Position numbers and translations under genes: made by a program. A model generated the notes under the pieces. That model did not search any database and was not told where the DNA came from. It worked only from the letters and a program-made list of their open reading frames with translations. Below, piece by piece: positions 48,455 to 61,200 of a stretch of DNA of 64,000 bases (its first letter is position 1; each line of letters begins with the position of its first letter). Source of the DNA: Nematostella vectensis (taxonomy: Eukaryota > Cnidaria > Anthozoa > Actiniaria > Edwardsiidae); contig NC_064036.1 of the NCBI RefSeq assembly GCF_932526225.1, positions 14,005,181 through 14,069,180 on the forward strand, in the 5' to 3' direction.

Positions 48455-51400
48455 TGCTCCCTTGTCTGGCTTATGTTGCTCAGGCTATTGTAGTGATGGT
48501 GCTCCTATCTGTCTGGCTTATGTTGCTCAGGCTATTGTAGTAATGGTGCTCCTATCTGTCTGGCTTATGATGCTTAGGCTATTGCAGAGTGATGGTGCTT
48601 CTATCTGTCTGGCTTATGTTGCTCAGGCTATTGCAGAGTGATGGTGCTACAATCTGTCTGGCTTATGTTGCTCAGGCTATTGTAGTGATGGTGCTACTAT
48701 CTGTCTGGCTTATGTTGCTCAGGCTATTGTAGTGATGGTGCTCCTATCTGTCTGGCTTATAATGCTCAGGCTATTGCAGAGTGATGGTGCTACAATCTGT
48801 CTGGCTTATGTTGCTCAGGCTATTGTAGTGATGGTGCTCCTATCTGTCTGGCTTATGTTGCTCAGGCTATTGTAGTAATGGTGCTACTATCTGTCTGGCT
48901 TATGTTGCTCAGGCTATTGCAGAGTGATGGTGCTACCATCTGTCTGGCTTATGTTGCTCAGGCTATTGTAGTGATGGTGCTCCTATCTGTCTGGCTTATG
49001 TTGCTCAGGCTATTGTAGTGATGGTGCTCCTATCTGTCTGGCTTATGTTTCTCAGGCTATTGCAGTGATGGTGCTACTATCTGTCTGGCTTATGTTGCTC
49101 AGGCTATTGTAGTGATGGTGCTCCTATCTGTCTGGCTTATAATGCTCAGGCTATTGCAGAGTGATGGTGCTCCTATCTGTCTGGCTTATGTTTCTCAGGC
49201 TATTGTAGAGTGATGGTGCTCCTATCTGTCTGGCTTATGATGCTCAGGCTATTGCAGAGTGATGGTGCTCCTATCTGTCTGGCTTATAATGCTCAGGCTA
49301 TTGCAGAGTGATGGTGCTACAATCTGTCTGGCTTATAATGCTCAGGCTATTGTAGTGATGGTGCTACTATCTGTCTGGCTTATGTTGCTAAGGCTATTGC
49401 AGAGTGATGGTGCTCCTATCTGTCTGGCTTATGTTGCTCAGGCTATTGTAGTGATGGTGCTCCTATCTGTCTGGCTTATAATGCTCAGGCTATTGTAGTG
49501 ATGGTGCTCCTATCTTTCTGGCTTATAATGCTCAGGCTATTGTAGTGATGGTGCTCCTATCTGTCTGGCTTATGTTGCTCAGGCTATTGCAGAGTGATGG
49601 TGCTACTATCTGTCTGGCTTATGATGCTCAGGCTATTGTAGTGATGGTGCTACTATCTGTCTGGCTTATGTTGCTCAGGCTATTGTAGTGATGGTGCTAC
49701 TATCTGTCTGGCTTATGACGCTCAGGCTATTGTAGTGATGGTGCTACTATCTGTCTGGCTTATGATGCTCAGGTTATTGCAGAGTGATGGTGCTACTATC
49801 TGTCTGGCTTATGTTGCTCAGGCTATTGTAGTGATGGTGCTCCTGTCTGTCTGGCTTATGATGCTCAGGTTATTGCAGAGTGATGGTGCTACTATCTGTC
49901 TGGCTTATGTTGTTCAGGCTATTGTAGTGATGGTGCTCCTATCTGTCTGGCTTATGATGCTCAGGCTATTGTAGTGATGGTGCTCCTATCTGTCTGGCTT
50001 ATGATGCTCAGGCTATTGTAGTGATGGTGCCCCAATCTGTCTGGCTTATGTTTCTCAGGCTATTGTAGTAATGGTGCTCCTATCTGTCTGGCTTATGTTG
50101 CTCAGGCTATTGCAGACTGATGGTGCTCCTATCTGTCTGGCTTATAATGCTCAGGCTATTGCAGAGTGATGGTGCTCCTATCTGTCTGGCTTATGTTGCT
50201 CAGGCTATTGCAGAGTGATGGTGCTCCTATCTGTCTGGCTTATGTTGCTCAGGCTATTGTAGTGATGGTGCTTCTATCTGTCTGGCTTATGTTGCTCAAG
50301 CTATTGCAGAGTGATGGTGCTACTATCTGTCTGGCTTATGTTGCTCAGGCTATTGTAGTGATGGTGCTCCCATCTGTCTGGCTTATGTTGCTCAGGCTAT
50401 TGTAGTGATGGTGCTTCTATTTGTCTGGCTTATAATGCTCAGGCTATTGCAGAGTGATGGTGCTTCTATCTGTCTGGCTCATAATGCTCAGGCTATTGTA
50501 GTGATGGTGCTACTATCTGTCTGGCTTATGACGCTCAGGCTATTGTAGTGATGGTGCTCCTATCTGTCTGGCTTATGTTGCTCAGGCTATTGCAGAGTGA
50601 TGGTGCTCCTATCTGTCTGGCTTATGTTGCTCAGGCTATTGTAGTGATGGTGCTTCTATTTGTCTGGCTTATGTTGCTCAGGCTATTGTAGTGATGGTGC
50701 TCCTATCTGTCTGGCTTATGTTGCTCAGGCTATTGTAGTGATAGTGCTACTATCTGTCTGGCTTATGTTGCTCAGGCTATTGCAGAGTGATGGTGCTTCT
50801 ATCTGTCTGGCTTATGTTTCTCAGGCTATTGTAGTGATGGTGCTCCTATCTGTCTGGCTTATGATGCTCAGGCTATTGCAGAGTGATGGTGCTACTATCT
50901 GTCTGGCTTATGTTGCTCAAGCTATTGTAGTGATGGTGCTCCTATCTGTCTGGCTTATGTTGCTCAGGCTATTGTAGTGGTGGTGCTCCTATCTGTCTGG
51001 CTTATGTTGCTCAGGCTATTGTAGTAATGGTGCTTCTATCTGTCTGGCTTATGTTGCTCAGGCTATTGCAGACTGATGGTGCTCCTATCTGTCTGGCTTA
51101 TAATGCTCAGGCTATTGCAGAGTGATGGTGCTACTATCTGTCTTGCTTATGTTGCTCAGGCTATTGTAGTGATGGTGCTCCTATCTGTCTGGCTTATAAT
51201 GCTCAGGCTATTGCAGAGTGATGGTGCTCCTATCTGTCTGGCTTATGTTTCTCAGGCTATTGTAGTGATGGTGCTTCTATCTGTCTGGCTTATGATGCTC
51301 AGGCTATTGCAGAGTGATGGTGCTCCTATCTGTCTGGCTTATAATGCTCAGGCTATTGCAGAGTGATGGTGCTACAATCTGTCTGGCTTATAATGCTCAG

Positions 51401-53685
51401 GCTATTGTAGTGATGGTGCTACTATCTGTCTGGCTTATGTTGCTAAGGCTATTGCAGAGTGATGGTGCTCCTATCTGTCTGGCTTATGTTGCTCAGGCTA
51501 TTGTAGTGATGGTGCTCCTATCTGTCTGGCTTATAATGCTCAGGCTATTGTAGTGATGGTGCTCCTATCTTTCTGGCTTATAATGCTCAGGCTATTGTAG
51601 TGATGGTGCTCCTATCTGTCTGGCTTATGTTGCTCAGGCTATTGCAGAGTGATGGTGCTACTATCTGTCTGGCTTATGATGCTCAGGTTATTGCAGAGTG
51701 ATGGTGCTACTATCTGTCTGGCTTATGTTGCTCAGGCTATTGCAGAGTGATGGTGCTCCTATCTTTCTGGCTTATAATGCTCAGGCTATTGTAGTGATGG
51801 TGCTCCTGTCTGTCTGGCTTATGATGCTCAGGTTATTGCAGAGTGATGGTGCTACTATCTGTCTGGCTTATGATGCTCAGGCTATTGTAGTGATGGTGCT
51901 CCTATCTGTCTGGCTTATGATGCTCAGGCTATTGTAGTGATGGTGCTCCTATCTGTCTGGCTTATGATGCTCAGGCTATTGTAGTGATGGTGCCCCAATC
52001 TGTCTGGCTTATGTTGCTCAGGCTATTGTAGTGATGGTGCTCCTATCTGTCTGGCTTATGATGCTCAGGTTATTGCAGAGTGATGGTGCTACTATCTGTC
52101 TGGCTTATGTTGCTCAGGCTATTGTAGTGATGGTGCTACTATCTGTCTGGCTTATGATGCTCAGGCTATTGTAGTGATGGTGCTCCTATCTGTCTGGCTT
52201 ATGTTGCTCAGGCTATTGTAGTGATGGTGCCCCTATCTGTCTGGCTTATGTTGCTAAGGCTATTGTAGTGATGGTGCTCCTATCTGTCTGGCTTATGATG
52301 CTCAGGCTATTGTAGTGATGGTGCTCCTATCTGTCTGGCTTATGTTGCTCAGGCTATTGTAGAGTGATGGTGCTCCTATCTGTCTGGCTTATGATGCTCA
52401 GGTTATTGCAGAGTGATGGTGCTACTATCTGTCTGGCTTATAATGCTCAGGCTATTGCAGAGTGATGGTGCTCCTATCTGTCTGGCTTATGTTGCTCAGG
52501 CTATTGCAGAGTGATGGTGCTCCTATCTGTCTGGCTTATGTTGCTCAGGCTGTTGTAGTGATGGTGCTCCTATCTGTCTGGCTTATGTTTCTCAGGCTAT
52601 TGTAGTAATGGTGCTCCTATCTGTCTGGCTTATGTTGCTCAGGCTATTGCAGACTGATGGTGCTCCTATCTGTCTGGCTTATAATGCTCAGGCTATTGCA
52701 GAGTGATGGTGCTCCTATCTGTCTGGCTTATGTTGCTCAGGCTATTGCAGAGTGATGGTGCTCCTATCTGTCTGGCTTATGTTGCTCAGGCTATTGTAGT
52801 GATGGTGCTTCTATCTGTCTGGCTTATGTTGCTCAAGCTATTGCAGAGTGATGGTGCTACTATCTGTCTGGCTTATGTTGCTCAGGCTATTGTAGTGATG
52901 GTGCTCCCATCTGTCTGGCTTATGTTGCTCAGGCTATTGTAGTGATGGTGCTTCTATTTGTCTGGCTTATAATGCTCAGGCTATTGCAGAGTGATGGTGC
53001 TTCTATCTGTCTGGCTCATAATGCTCAGGCTATTGTAGTGATGGTGCTACTATCTGTCTGGCTTATGACGCTCAGGCTATTGTAGTGATGGTGCTCCTAT
53101 CTGTCTGGCTTATGATGCTCAGGCTATTGCAGAGTGATGGTGCTCCTATCTGTCTGGCTTATGTTGCTCAGGCTATTGCAGAGTGATGGTGCTCCTATCT
53201 GTCTGGCTTATGATGCTCAGGCTATTGCAGAGTGATGGTGCTCCTATCTGTCTGGCTTATGTTGCTCAGGCTATTGCAGAGTGATGGTGCTCCTATCTGT
53301 CTGGCTTATGTTGCTCAGGCTATTGTAGTGATGGTGCTTCTATTTGTCTGGCTTATGTTGCTCAGGCTATTGTAGTGATGGTGCTACTATCTGTCTGGCT
53401 TATGTTGCTCAGGCTATTGTAGTGATGGTGCTACTATCTGTCTAGCTTATGATGCTCAGGCTATTGCAGAGTGATGGTGCTTCTATCTGTCTGGCTTATG
53501 TTTCTCAGGCTATTGTAGTGATGGTGCTCCTATCTGTCTGGCTTATGATGCTCAGGCTATTGCAGAGTGATGGTGCTACTATCTGTCTGGCTTATGTTGC
53601 TCAAGCTATTGTAGTGATGGTGCTCCTATCTGTCTGGCTTATGTTGCTCAGGCTATTGTAGTGATGGTGCTACTATCAGTCGTAG
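48455..53685. repeat. 5.2 kb minisatellite, 47/49 bp units with higher-order structure
   Basis: More than 100 tandem copies of TGATGGTGCTCCTATCTGTC..GGCTTATGTTGCTCAGGCTA. Two length classes occur, 47 bp (..CTATTGTAGTGATGG) and 49 bp (..CTATTGCAGAGTGATGG). Long blocks recur: the segment at 49259 recurs at 51314 (2,055 bp apart), and that at 50166 recurs at 52703 (2,537 bp apart), so large pieces were duplicated after the units diverged. Long open stretches appear because 47+49 is 96, a multiple of three, but they are unlikely to be genes. The array sits between MOXD1 and the channel gene. Confidence 0.97.
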
Positions 53686-53689
53686 CCAC

Positions 53690-54490
53690 CCACGCGTTAC
53701 TCATGGCAAGAGGCGCATCTCTCGCTCGTTCGACATCTGAAACAAGTACAGGTATAAACATTGATGAATATAAAATTACTTTATCGAAAAACATTAAGGC
53801 CTCTCGCGGGTAATTGTTTGAAAAAATTCGTTAAAATTGAAAACCGTTTAATAACCCCTTTAAAGCGTGCGATTGATCTGATCTTTGGCGAACATAATTA
53901 CCAATGCTTCTAGTTTTCAAATTCACAAATAAAAATTTATATTTTAAATAATCGGCGAGGCGCGACGCACATGCAAATGAAATCGCAGTTTTAGAGGCTA
54001 AAATACTGTAGTTGCAAACCACTCCATTTTTCGTATATGAGGTCAGTTGAACTTGATGTCTTATATGACAAGCGGACAATCGATTTAATTCCTCGGAAGT
54101 ATCGAAGAAGATGGAGTGTCAATTTGTAACTTACCCTTCGATATTTCAAAGCAAAGGAATCGATTCGGTTGTCGCCTGCTAGAGGCCTTAAGCCATGATA
54201 GAAACTGAACATTTTCGTGAGTACGACGTAGAAGCAGATTGCACAAAAGCACAACATCTTATAATTCCCGACACTATTTACAATAAAGTTTGATGCGAAC
54301 CATGAAAAAAGCGAAGTCCACTCATGTGTATTGCAGTATGTATAAGAGCAAATGAATGGTTCTTGTTGAGCACTTGTGATCATTCAAGCATCCCTTCTTC
54401 GTACGAGATTTCGTTGAGCATTTTGATTTTACAAAAAAAAATCGAGTAATGGGCACATGCAATGCACGACAAAGTAGTAAATTAATTACA
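53690..54490. other. Unique sequence between two satellite arrays
   Basis: About 800 bp without repeats. A minus-strand open frame of about 130 codons (53991-54383) has no recognisable features and overlaps another open frame; I do not call it a gene. Confidence 0.4.
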
Positions 54491-54499
54491 GAGCTTCCA

Positions 54500-55268
54500 T
54501 TGGAGGTAATACTGCCCTTCTTTTCTGAGCTTATAATTCACCTTTCAGAGTCATACTGCCTTCTTTTCTGAGCTTGTATAGTTTACCTTTTTTAACTTTA
54601 AATTCACCTTTTAATGTAATACTGCCCTATTATTCACCCTTTGAACTAATTTATGCTGCCCTTTCTAAGCTTATGGACTTCACCTTTGAAGTAGTGTTTT
54701 TTTTTTCTGGACTTATAGATCAACTTTTATGTTGAAACTACTTTCTTTTCCAAGCTTATACATCACCTTTTGTGGTAATATTGCCTTCTTTTCTTAGCTC
54801 ATATATTACCGTTTGTGGTAATCTGTCTTCTTTTCTGAGCTTATATATCACCTTTTGTTGTAATACTGCCTTCTTTACTGAGCTCTATATCACCTTTTGT
54901 TGTAATACTGCCTTCTTTTTTGAGTTTATATATCACCTTTTGTGGTTATACTGCCTTCCTTTCTGAGCTTATATATCCCCTTTTGTGGTAATACTGCCTT
55001 CTTTTTTGAGCTTATATATCACCTTTTGTGGTAATACTGCCTTCTTTTCTGAGCTTATATATCACCTTTTGTGGTAATACTGCCTTCTTTTCTGAGCTTA
55101 TATATCACCTTTTGTGGTAATACTGCCTTCTTTTTTGAGTTAATATATCACCTTTTGTGGTTATACTGCCTTCTTTTTGAGCTTATATATCACCTTTTGT
55201 GGTTATACTGACTTCTTTTCTGAGCTTATATATCACCTTTTGTTGTTATACTGCCTCCTTTTCTGAGC
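54500..55268. repeat. 43 bp satellite overlapping the 3' end of the channel gene
   Basis: About 17 units of CTGCCTTCTTTTCTGAGCTT..ATATATCACCTTTTGTGGTAATA, degenerate on the left (54500-54760) and more uniform on the right. The right-most unit forms the final codons and stop of the channel gene on the minus strand (SELRKGGSITTKGDI then TAA at 55226-55228). Confidence 0.92.
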
Positions 55269-58200
55269 TCAGAACGGCGGCGGCACTCCCAGACGATCCC
55301 CATAATACAAAAGACAACAAAAAGCCCGGAAATGATGCCGTAGAACACGGGCTGTTCGAAGCCTAACGCTTGCAGGCCTGTACCATCACTGTTGGTAGGA
55401 TCCTCAACACCTGTTACTTTTGCCTGGAAACAAGAATTATCAAGAAAAAATACAAGCATATTCCCTCGCCTCTGTTTCTGGGCGCGCAGAGGTCACGTTG
55501 GGCGCGCAATATATCTTGGGCCGTATAAATGTACTTTTTGATGCGACGCGCGCTAACGTGGCCACCTTGACAGTTTTTTTAAGTAGGCTAATAGGGATGC
55601 AAGAAACTTACTGTCTGAGCGGCAAGCCAACCAGCGTGGCAAAGAAATTCTTACGTGAACATAAGAACACGATGGAACCCTCCTAAAATCATTGGCAATC
55701 AAAACAGTGCATCTTCCATGCTTGTTGGCAAGCTTTCTTAAAGCATTGTCTTGGTGGTCACGGCAGCGCGCGGTTGGACTAAAACTGTGTGACTCAAACA
55801 AGAGAAAGAAATAAATAAATTGGGAAGCTAATCACTTTCATCGCAGCTATATACTGAATTATGAGAGTGCAGATTCAGACAACGCAAACAGGCATATATC
55901 TGTATGATACAATAGAGTAGAAAAAACTCGTAGGAATATATCTGAGTTAGTTGTCTTACAAAGAATACCTAGGACGCGACTCGTACGCCAAAAAAGAGAC
56001 CGAGTGTGATAAACCATACCTCTTCAATCGCTATCATGTCAGTGATTTCACGATGCAGGCAAAGAATGAAGTCTTGTGCAATCCCAAAGTTTCCACTGAC
56101 CACCGCACCGATCGAAAACTGAAAAAAGTAAACGTAAACTTGGACGCCACGCATCAGCCGGTAATGCGCCTTGAGCTTAAAACATAGTTTTGTACTTACT
56201 TGATGCTCAATGTTCCTAACAAGCTGTGACTTATCGACATAGCGATTAGTATATGTTTGAGCTTTTTTGTAGTCATGGCCAAGGAAGTATTTAATCTTCC
56301 CAGATGGCTTGGTAAATTCTTTCTCGATCTCTTTCGTTTCCAGTTCTACAAGCAGAAATAGAACAATATTCAGTAAAAACTGATAAAAACTAGGACTTAT
56401 TCTAAACCTTAATATTCGATTAATATGGTTTACAGCCGTACCCAAGTGAACGGGTTTGTGAGATAAAGCGTGTTCTAATAATTGCCTGTGGGAAATTCCA
56501 TTTGTCCTCATTCATGCCATAAATATGAAATATCTCAATGTAGTTTTGACATTTTATATATTATTTTACCTTTATAATTACCGCCGAGATTAGTTTCCTT
56601 GGTGTAGAACGTCGCCATCCCTATTTGTACTCCAACCTACATAAATTACATATCGTGAATTTACTCATCAAATAACCATTTATACATTAAAAGGTATATT
56701 TTCGTTGCATGAATGTTTCCTTACACCTCAGGCAGCGGTTACATTAATTTGCAAGTTTTTATTACATTATAATGATATAATGATAAAACCTTAGAGATAG
56801 AGATAGATAGACTAGAAGTTTGATTTCGTTTAGGTAATAAAATAAATCAACAAAATTCTATCTACTAATAGTAATTGTCATTACTATTTTACACTCTATG
56901 TGTTTTACGGTGTCCTCTAAAAAAGATAGAATCGATTCCGAATGGTGTCTTACAATTACAAACTTATTATAAGAGCATTATAAAGGTTCCTTGTATCCAA
57001 GCTAAAGCCCAAATCATGGCTATATGAGAACATTTATGACACTTCTCAGTAAGTCACACTGGCAATACCAGCACCATTGTTCAAGCTTCATAAAGCTTGA
57101 CTTTGAGCTCTTAGGCTAACACATGATGTTTAGCCCAGTGACCTGGTCACGTGACTGTTGCACTTGGTGCGACTATATTCTCCATGGCCTCCTCGTAACT
57201 CGGGGGAGGGGCTTCCGTTTGAACTGCTTCATCGTATGCTGGTGGAGATTGGAACCACTCTGGATTATCGATGCCGATATTTTCATCCTGTGTTTGATCC
57301 TCGATTGTTGTGTTTTCGTGACGCGTCTGCTGCGGGAGACCTCTTGTTGGGTCGCATCTTCTTCTCACTCTATGATCGGGTTTTTTTTTTGTTCTGGCAG
57401 CATAAAAACCCTAGATACACCACAACTCCAGTGCCGATCATAAGACCACCTAATGCCTTGAAGCCGATGTTGGATTGTCCTAGCGATGTTATGATGTAAG
57501 AGCCGGAGATAACCAATCCCATGAACATAATGTAGAACACCAAAGGAATGCATCTTCGAATGCGATCCCGACAAGACATTATATCCGCGAAGATCCTTTG
57601 GGATAAATCTTCTACTGGATAAGCAGTCTTGCTACGATCCACATCTCAATTCATGAACTTTTTTTAACTTCACTGATTATGATGTTGATATTATTCCTTT
57701 ATCCGTCCACCCCGTAGAGCTCGTGATTATAGTTGGAATGGTTGTTCTCGTCTTAACTTGATAGATACAGACATGAGTTTATGTTGAACCCGTAAACCCC
57801 TATGTGGTCCGTAAAATTACTTCCAACACGTATGAGCTGTGTTTTTCCATGGCGAAAGCTTTAGACTTGAATGCGTTCATTTGCATATATTTTTGTTGTT
57901 TCTATGGTAATGATATGGTAAAATGAAGCTTTTGTTCTGGCTATTTTCCAACCAACAGGATGCGGTTAAATTTTCATTTGAATTGTTTCGTCACACTTCT
58001 CTTTAAAATAACCAATTACCGGAACGACTTTAGTCGAAGTTTTGCTGTGTCAATCTTCAGAAAACACTGCATTTATTCCTCTATTTTTAAATATTACTAA
58101 AAGATGAGTAAAGCATCGAAGGTATGCCTGTACAGCGTGTCTCACGTCGATATTGTCTAAAACGTCTTAATGTAGTCTCCTGGAGGCTCTATTTCTAGCC

Positions 58201-61200
58201 GTCGCTAGGCCTCATCGGCCCCACTAATGATAGGGGCTCGTACTGCGGGCTCACAAAAACCATCTGGAAATCGAGCCTACTTCTTCGCTGTCCTTAGTGG
58301 AACAGGCACTACGAACACATGCGCTATATATATATATATATTTTTAACGCAAATTAAAAAAGAAATACGTTTACGGGTAGATAAGTAGTGAAGAATAGGC
58401 AGCGGTATCGCAAAGCTAATATGCCCGTATGTAAGAAACCGAGGTAAAATAAGTTATCGATATGATTTTATTACTATTAGGGAAAGTTCATTTATTATCC
58501 CGTGGGGGGGGGGGGGGGGGGGCATGAGGATTTTGATAAAAATAAGGGATAAAATTAGTTGACCCCCCCTTAAAGGAGGAACAAAATTTTCCATGTCCCC
58601 CCTTACGCTTCCTTCATATTTTCGGTCCCCCCCCCCCCCCTCCCGAAAATCGAAGAAAGATAGGGCAAAGAAAGGAATGGCAATGATAATATCAAAAGAA
58701 CGCAATCAAGAGATTAGCTGCAAGCTGGACAGAAAGTGGAGGGGAATGAATTGACTGAAAACATTAATTCAGAAAAAGTGAAAGCACTCAATTTCTAAAA
58801 AATGTGACTAACTTCAGGTTGCAACCTGATAATGGTTGATGCTATAGATGAGGCAAAGAAGCAAAAAGGCTTTTTGATCTTCTCCTTGCAAAAAAGCGCA
58901 GCATGGGAAAAGCAAGACAGCGAGGAGACAGCGAATTAGATATGAGCGAGGATTTTGATAATGTAGAATGAGCGCTTTTAGCATTAAAACGTTTTGTTTA
59001 TATTTTAAATATGGAACAAAAGCACAATTTTATATAGCGGAAACCATAAAAAGATGTATTTAGGGTGTATACAGGTTTGCATTGCACATATAAAACAATA
59101 TAAAATGTGTCTTAATACGTATCCTGGACTCCTGGATTGTGCATGCCAAATAACTACCCCCTAACCGAGACAAGTTAACCAAGAAGTCTGATTTGACACT
59201 TCGTCAAATTTTATAGTAGAGACAACACCCAAAGGAATCAGTGACCCCCCCTTTTAAAATCCAAAAACTTTCGACGCCACCCCTTTAGACCTCAGAAATT
59301 TCTCTAGCCCCCCACAATATCATCTAGCCCCCCCCCCCCCCCCCCCCTCCTCGGGATAATAAATGAACTTTCCCTTAGTTTTTAAAGTTTTTAAAACTTG
59401 CTTAAAGAACATTTAGCGTTACAGTAGTTCGCAATTTCGCCGGGGGAGCTGTACTCTCTTTCAATCCCATCGCGTGATTGGTTATGGCTTCTATCAATAT
59501 TAGGTGTCTATTGGAGATGCTTATGCCGGGACTCTAGAGGTTAAACTCAACCCCTAGTTAGGTTGAAAGAGAGAAAGTGGTACTATCTCTCCCTCCTTCC
59601 ACTTTACTATACTTGAAAAAAATCCGATCCTCTGGTTTCCGGGTTACTTTACTCACAGGCGAACCAGGATTAGAATCAGTCCCTCGTGATCCTTAGGGAA
59701 AATAAAATGCAATTTGAAGTTGCGTCTTGACTGTTTCCTCAATAAAGCTAGTTAGACAGACAGACAGATTTATTATAGTGCCGTGAACAAAGAAGTACAT
59801 AGGCCATTATTCTCTAATCTCTAATATTTATAAATAAGATTGCCTAATTAAAAAGCAGTCATATATGTATTTAGCTACAATGCTTTGGTGTATTTTTGGG
59901 GCTATTAAATCTGTAAAGTTTGGGAATTGTCTATTTAGTTGTTGCGAAAGAGTATTTCTAAGTTCTTTGTAAATTGGGCATTTGACAAGAAAGTGTTCTT
60001 CATTTTCCATAGTGTGACAGCGCGGGCAAACCCTTGATTCTGGTGTTATAGAATTTTTATTGTAGCGACCTCTTTCAATTTGTAGAATGTGGTCGCTTAT
60101 TCTTAGTTTTGTTAGTGCCCCTATTCGATACTAAAATAAATCTAAATAATACTAAATAATCCTCTAGTTTATATTCTCTGAATGTTCTTAGTTTGTTCCC
60201 TCCAATTGGTCTGGAATTATCGTCGAAAAGGCTTGATCTCCAATCTTGTATTTCGTATATTCTAGTTACTGTATTAGCCTTGTGTGTTGTTTTTAAGGTT
60301 CTCTTTCTGCGCCACAATTCACCTTAAAAACAACAGCTTCATTGAGGAAACAGTCAAGACACAATCCTGATTCGCCTGTGCTTTACTTACGTCCCTCCCT
60401 GCGATAGACACATCTCGAGACAAGACATTCGAAGCGAGATCGGCCGTCATTTGGCCGGAGAAGAGCGACATTATCACGGTTCCAATAATCATCCACACGA
60501 TGCCAAACATTCGACCAATTACCGTGGATGGCGCCTTGTCCCCGTACCTGCAAATATACAAAAATAGTATGGACACTTGTGGATGGCACGTTGTCGCCGT
60601 ACCTACAATAAAACAAAAATACGTGTGGAACAGATATGTTACGGGACAGATCCGTTTGGTGCTCTATGTCATGTATTATCATATTTTGGCCCTGGCATAA
60701 AGATCTCTATTTCGCAGACGCCTTCGCTATAATCTTGATTGGACACTATATAAGTACATAATCATAGTGCATCGTTTATACGTCATGCATAATCTCTTAC
60801 CCTACAGTTGTCATGGTAACGAATGCCCACCAGATACCAATAAGGACCCCGTGCGGGAATGGTCTGGAAAACTGCTCTGAATTGCTTCGTACTTCCTGGA
60901 AACCAAACGATGAACTGTGGTCTTACAAATGTCATCAATTTTGAAGAAAAAGCTAGAGCATTCCTATTTTATGAAGGGTTGTGCAAATTTAAAGGGGTAT
61001 CAGGGGAAACGTTAATTTGTATATAGCTTCGTAAATAAATTGGAAAATTAATTGGGTCGATGTATTTTTTTAGACAAAATTGTACAAAGATAATTGAAAT
61101 TCTTAGCATCCCCCACGAATCAGTTGATCTACACCCAAGTTTTTTTATGAAAAGACCAAATTCACCAAAAATTCCTGAACGTTGTATATTTTATACTCAC

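Noticed and set aside
48408..53661. Repeated open frames of 79-105 codons (VMVLLSVWL.., SDGATICLAY)
   Set aside because: They arise from alternating 47/49 bp units that keep frame by arithmetic; interrupted often, with no start context or domain.
48455..53685. Regular repeat spacing that could suggest a CRISPR array
   Set aside because: There are no unique spacers, units are head to tail, and the genome is eukaryotic.
53991..54383. 130-codon minus-strand open frame between the satellites
   Set aside because: No domain, signal or splice context; overlaps another open frame in a different phase.
56020..56511. 180-codon continuous minus-strand frame as one exon
   Set aside because: Better explained as two exons (56345-56200 and 56118-56020) with consensus splice sites that join in frame to the rest of the channel gene.
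57120..57499. Plus-strand open frames of 106-113 codons
   Set aside because: Antisense to the PPxY protein, whose minus-strand frames carry clear TM and PPxY motifs.
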